NCBI GenBank assembly: GCA_963823515.1
Contig: CAWGMB010000002.1
Coordinates: forward strand, 62,001 to 126,000
Direction: 5' to 3'
DNA from: Miltoncostaea sp963823515
Lineage (GTDB): Bacteria > Actinomycetota > Thermoleophilia > Miltoncostaeales > Miltoncostaeaceae
Length of the DNA: 64,000 nucleotides
Shown here: in pieces, positions 60,923-64,000 of the stretch
How the letters are laid out: the number at the start of each line of letters is the position of its first letter
Position numbering within the stretch: position 1 is the stretch's first letter
Program-made: the position numbers and the translations under genes
Notes under the pieces: generated by a model
Databases searched by the model: none
The model's input: the letters and a program-made list of their open reading frames with translations, nothing else
What the model was told of the DNA's origin: nothing

Positions 60923-61170
60923 GATGCGCCTCCTTGCTCGCAGGTCATTGGCGTGGCACGAGAGACCGTCGGATCCCATGGTCTCCCGGTGCCAGCTTCG
61001 GGCCGCGGTGCGCGCGACGAATCAGCGTCGCCCCGCCTCGCCCCGGGGAGAACTACGGTCAGCGGATCGTGCCCCTGCCCGCAGGCCGGACCCGGCCGGG
61101 CTTCATCCGCACGACTGGCCCAGCGAGGACGAAGACCGCGGCATCGCCCGGGGATGAGCCCTCGACGGCG

Positions 61171-61725
61171 CTACGCGGCCCGAGTCCCGCGGTCGAGCCT
61201 CCCCACGAGCGTTCCCACGATGAGGTTCGCGAACAGGTACGTGAGCAGGACGTAGGGCCACATGTAGCCGTCTTGGACATGCCAGCCGATCAGGATGTCG
61301 TGCACGGATCGGCCGATCAGCAGGCTCCCGCCCCACTCGAAGGCGAGCGTCAGGGCCAGCCACAGGACTCCGATCATCGCGAGGTCGCGGGTCGTGTAAC
61401 TCACGGCGTGGCGCACCAGGCCGTAGGCGAAGGCGAAGATGTAGACGATCCTGGTCGTCATCCCGATCTGATGCGCGGTCAGCTCACCGAACGCGGGCTC
61501 GTAGACCAGGTTCATCAGGACGAAGAAGTTGAAACCCGAGACCACGATCTCCATCAGCCAGACGCGGACCGCGAGAGCCGCGAGAGAGGGGTCCAGGAGC
61601 GGCGCACGTCGGGGGTGGATGACGATCCTCGCGGAGATGGGCGCTGGCGGGCGTGGGCGATCCGTGGGAGTCGACGCCGACCTCGACGGCGTGGGAGCCC
61701 CCGGCTGAAGTCGGGCGTCGTGCAC
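61171..61725 (-). CDS. integral membrane protein, unknown function
   Basis: The 184-residue frame encodes about four membrane helices, for example 'LMEIVVSGFNFFVLMNLVY', 'IVYIFAFAYGLVRHAV', 'LAMIGVLWLALTLAFEWGGSLLIG' and 'MWPYVLLTYLFANLIVGTLVGRL'. The middle has a 'EPAFGELTAHQIG' loop. No family named with confidence. The true start may be an internal one: the first 45 residues are Pro/Arg-rich and only the part from the MEIVVSGF methionine is clearly coding. Confidence 0.65.
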   Translation of the reverse strand: MHDARLQPGAPTPSRSASTPTDRPRPPAPISARIVIHPRRAPLLDPSLAALAVRVWLMEIVVSGFNFFVLMNLVYEPAFGELTAHQIGMTTRIVYIFAFAYGLVRHAVSYTTRDLAMIGVLWLALTLAFEWGGSLLIGRSVHDILIGWHVQDGYMWPYVLLTYLFANLIVGTLVGRLDRGTRAA

Positions 61726-61747
61726 CGTCGGCTGGCCCGGCGTCGGG

Positions 61748-61914
61748 TCTAGTGTCCCGAGTCAGAAATTGCGTGGCAGTTCCCGGCTGCATCTCATCGC
61801 GAGGCAGCGTCCTCGACCACCGCAATAACCCCGATATTGTGGTGGATCTGCGTCCTCCCCTCGCGGGAGATCCGCTCGGGAACTGCATGCGAACTTCCGA
61901 CTCGGGACACTAGA
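61748..61914. repeat. short inverted-repeat element, copy 2 (full)
   Basis: A 167-bp segment ends in perfect 16-bp inverted repeats, TCTAGTGTCCCGAGTC at 61748-61763 and its complement at 61899-61914. Inside are sub-terminal GAAxTTGC/TTCCC words matching copy 1 at 42132-42237 in inverse orientation, and a central palindrome-like GATATTG/CACCGCAATAACCC part. The last bases provide the TAG stop of the flavin reductase gene. No transposase, so it would need one in trans if it is mobile. Confidence 0.75.
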
Positions 61915-62518
61915 TGGTGAAGCCCTCCGGGTACGGGAACGACGCGCTCCGGTCGATGCGGGCGATGCGGCCGGGCTGGAGGTAGGCCAGCAGCGGCGTC
62001 TCGTGGATCAGGTCGGCGTCGTCGCGCTCGTCGTGGCGCAGGGCCGCCGGGTCGGCCGAGGCGGCGGCCACCACGCCGACGATCAGGCTGGCGTCGCCGA
62101 AGCCGTCCACGATGCGCTCCAGGCGGCATTCGAGGTACGCCAGGCATCCGTTGACGAGGACCCCATCGACGACGCGGGCCGGGCTGGTGGTGAGCGCGGC
62201 CAGGCCGGTCTTGGCGTCGTCCACCCGCGGCGCGGCCGCCATCGCGATCTGCGCCACCTGCTCGGGGCGCGGGAACGACACGGTGAAGATCTCGGTCGCG
62301 AGCACGTTCTGGTACGTGGCGTGGCGGGGGGTGCAGACGAACCCGTAGTGGTTCTGCCAGCCGATCGGCATCGCCATGTGCTTGGGGGCGATGTCGTAGG
62401 ACGGGCCCTCGCGGGTCGCCACCAGCACGAGCGGCAGGACCGCGAAGAACCGGTCCCATATCGGGGCGATCCCGACGTCGATGGGGACGGGCGCCGCGGG
62501 CTTGTCTCCGGCGTTCAT
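61910..62518 (-). CDS. flavin reductase-like family protein (DIM6/NTAB)
   Basis: The 202-residue protein has the FMN-binding split-barrel pattern: 'LPLVLVATREGPSYDIAPKHMAMPIGWQNHYGFVCTPRHATYQNV' (FMN-binding), 'EIFTVSFPRP' and 'VNGCLAYLECRLERIVDGFGDASLIVGVVAAA'. Such proteins reduce flavin with NAD(P)H or bind flavin. ATG has AGGAGG six bases upstream. The stop codon TAG lies in the terminal repeat of the adjacent element, so the element either inserted exactly at the gene's end or trimmed it. Confidence 0.85.
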   Translation of the reverse strand: MNAGDKPAAPVPIDVGIAPIWDRFFAVLPLVLVATREGPSYDIAPKHMAMPIGWQNHYGFVCTPRHATYQNVLATEIFTVSFPRPEQVAQIAMAAAPRVDDAKTGLAALTTSPARVVDGVLVNGCLAYLECRLERIVDGFGDASLIVGVVAAASADPAALRHDERDDADLIHETPLLAYLQPGRIARIDRSASFPYPEGFTI

Positions 62519-62705
62519 CGGGCCTCCTGGTCCAGTCCGGCCTGAGAGCAGTCTCGGGGCGCCCGGCCGGCCGGTCATCGGCGGACGCCACGGAGCGCGA
62601 TGGGTACAAAGCCGCACCCCCGGGCGGGCGAACACTCTCGCCGGGCGCGCCGCCGAGGGGCCATTGTGCAGGTGCCGCACAGTCCGCGGCCGGAGGGCCG
62701 AAGCG

Positions 62706-63917
62706 ATGACGGGTCCACGTGAGGGCACCGAGCAGGTGAGAGCGTCCCGAGCCGCGCCAGGGGAGCTGCTCGAGTGGCTGCGGGGGCGCGAGGACGAGAT
62801 GTGCGCGCTGCTCGCCGAGCTCGCGCGAGCGGAGTCGCCGTCCACCGACGCCGGCTCCCAGGAGCGGGTCCGCACCCTCCTCGCCGCCGAGCTGATCGGC
62901 CTGGGCCACCGGGTGCGGGAGCCCTCGCGCCCGGGGGGCGGGCGGCACCTGTTGAGCGCGCCCGCCGACCGGCGCCGGGGGCGCCCCTTCCAGCTGCTCG
63001 TGGGGCACCTGGACACGGTCTGGCCCGTGGGGACGCTGGAGACGATGCCGGTGCGCCGGCAGGGGAGCCTGCTCTTCGGACCGGGTGTCTTCGACATGAA
63101 GGGCGGCCTGGTGCAGGCGATCTTCGCCCTTCGCGCGCTGACGGCGCTCGACGCCGAGCCCGAGCTCGCGCCGGTGCTGATGATCTCCTGCGACGAGGAG
63201 ATCGGCAGCCGCGACTCCGGCCGGCACATCGCCCGGCTCGCCCGCGCGGCGTCGCGGGCCATGGTGCTCGAGCCGGCGTTCGGGCATGAGGGCGCGCTGA
63301 AGACCCGCCGCAAGGCCGTCGGCGCCTTCTCGGTCGTGGTGGCCGGGCGGGCGGCCCACGCCGGCATCGATCCCCAGAGCGGCGTGAGCGCCATCCTGGA
63401 GCTCTCGCACCAGGTGCAGCGGCTCTTCTCCCTCAACGACCCCGAGCGGGGGATCACCGTCAACGTGGGCACGATCGACGGGGGGCTGCGGCCGAACGTG
63501 ATCGCGCCCGAGGCGACCGCGAGGCTGGACGTGCGCGTGCCCACCGCAGATGACGCGGTGCGCATCGAGAGGGCCATCCGCGGCCTCGAGCCTCAGGCGC
63601 CCGGGGTCACCATCCGGGTGGAGGGCCGATTCGGGCGGCCGGCCATGGAGGCCACCCCGCGCAACAGGCGGCTCTGGGAGCGGGCGCTCGCCCACGCCGC
63701 CGACCTCGGGATCGCACTCGAGGAGGCCGCAGTCGGAGGGGCCTCCGACGGCAACACCACCAGCCTGCACACCGCCACGCTCGACGGCCTGGGGGCCGTG
63801 GGCGACGGCGCCCACGCCTCCCACGAGCAGATACGGATCCCCACCATGCCCGAGCGCGCGGCCCTGCTGGCGCTGCTCATGCGGGAACCGGACGACCGCG
63901 ACGGGGGCGGACCATGA
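62706..63917 (+). CDS. M20 family metallopeptidase (carboxypeptidase G2-like)
   Basis: The 403-residue protein has the M20 metal-binding motifs: 'LVGHLDTVWP' (His and Asp), 'GPGVFDMKGGLVQAIFAL' (Asp of the dinuclear site), 'ISCDEEIGS' (catalytic Glu pair) and the terminal His in 'GVGD...GAHASHEQI' near residue 382. A dimerisation lid lies between. This fits the glutamate carboxypeptidase/ArgE/DapE group; the substrate is not defined. The next gene starts in an ATGA overlap. Confidence 0.92.
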   Translation: MTGPREGTEQVRASRAAPGELLEWLRGREDEMCALLAELARAESPSTDAGSQERVRTLLAAELIGLGHRVREPSRPGGGRHLLSAPADRRRGRPFQLLVGHLDTVWPVGTLETMPVRRQGSLLFGPGVFDMKGGLVQAIFALRALTALDAEPELAPVLMISCDEEIGSRDSGRHIARLARAASRAMVLEPAFGHEGALKTRRKAVGAFSVVVAGRAAHAGIDPQSGVSAILELSHQVQRLFSLNDPERGITVNVGTIDGGLRPNVIAPEATARLDVRVPTADDAVRIERAIRGLEPQAPGVTIRVEGRFGRPAMEATPRNRRLWERALAHAADLGIALEEAAVGGASDGNTTSLHTATLDGLGAVGDGAHASHEQIRIPTMPERAALLALLMREPDDRDGGGP

Positions 63918-64000
63918 GGACCGTCCGCACCAGCGTCACCCGGATCCTGCCCCCCGGCGAGGGCCCGGTGGACACGATCGCCGTGCCCCGCGAGCGCTGG
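63914..64000 (+). CDS. partial gene, cut by the window end
   Basis: Twenty-nine codons are visible, starting MRTVRTSVTRILPPGEGPVDTI-. The ATG overlaps the M20 peptidase stop (ATGA), so it is probably the second gene of that operon. Too short to identify. No stop codon occurs before the end of the window. Confidence 0.6.
   Translation, partial: MRTVRTSVTRILPPGEGPVDTIAVPRERW

Overview
The window is very GC-rich throughout, with tightly packed genes in short operons. The gene repertoire includes a SigK/RskA-type ECF sigma/anti-sigma pair, an LLM-class flavin/F420-type oxidoreductase, an actinobacterial-type holin fused to a phosphatase, PPK2, MutS2-Smr and TypA. Together these suggest a chromosomal segment of a high-GC actinobacterium, probably a deep-branching soil or environmental lineage such as Thermoleophilia. 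That assignment is an inference, because there is no rRNA here. No prophage, CRISPR array or intact transposon was found.

Layout. 0.7-13 kb: tRNA-Arg(TCT), a nitroreductase-fold protein, MutS2, an AI-2E-type permease, PPK2, a renalase-like FAD amine oxidase coupled to a small membrane protein, an SDR-DUF2867 fusion, and a two-repeat secreted protein divergent from a SigK/RskA-type pair. 13-24 kb: TetR, then an enoyl-CoA hydratase-like / GGDEF / PhoU run, a 5'-3' exonuclease, an FMN-reductase/YceI pair facing a MarR regulator, a secreted repeat protein with a frameshifted tail, and TypA. 24-32 kb: O-acetylhomoserine sulfhydrylase with a clear promoter, a decayed secreted gene, a 14-TM-type MFS exporter, a polysaccharide deacetylase and a methyltransferase. 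32.4-34.1 kb and 39.4-41.1 kb are two gene deserts of about 1.7 kb. Between them lie a SIMPL protein, small hypotheticals, a YdcZ-type transporter, an RpoD-like sigma factor and a beta-lactamase-fold serine hydrolase. 41-51 kb: LLM oxidoreductase, GNAT, secreted proteins, and two copies of an 807-bp direct repeat carrying a universal stress protein gene. These copies flank a holin-phosphatase, an MBL hydrolase and a second AI-2E permease. 51-64 kb: a GAF-PAS histidine kinase, an intact paralogue of the secreted repeat protein, aldehyde dehydrogenase, tRNA-Thr(TGT), an MFS protein, SnoaL with a partial duplicate, a flavin reductase and an M20 peptidase.

What stands out. (1) A (TCC)-N17-(CGTACA) motif pair lies in front of both the sigK-like gene and the divergent secreted gene, which suggests an autoregulated ECF regulon. 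(2) Many genes carry a TAnnnT box only 5-8 bases before the start codon, which suggests leaderless mRNAs. (3) A near-identical 807-bp duplication has rewritten the 3' end of a phosphatase gene. (4) A short inverted-repeat element is present in two full copies plus one isolated end. (5) Two large secreted repeat proteins share an apparently undescribed 'QLxINQ' C-terminal module. (6) Several secreted or membrane genes are broken by frameshifts. Starts were chosen by Shine-Dalgarno sites, ATGA/GTGA overlaps and domain limits; no homology search was run.
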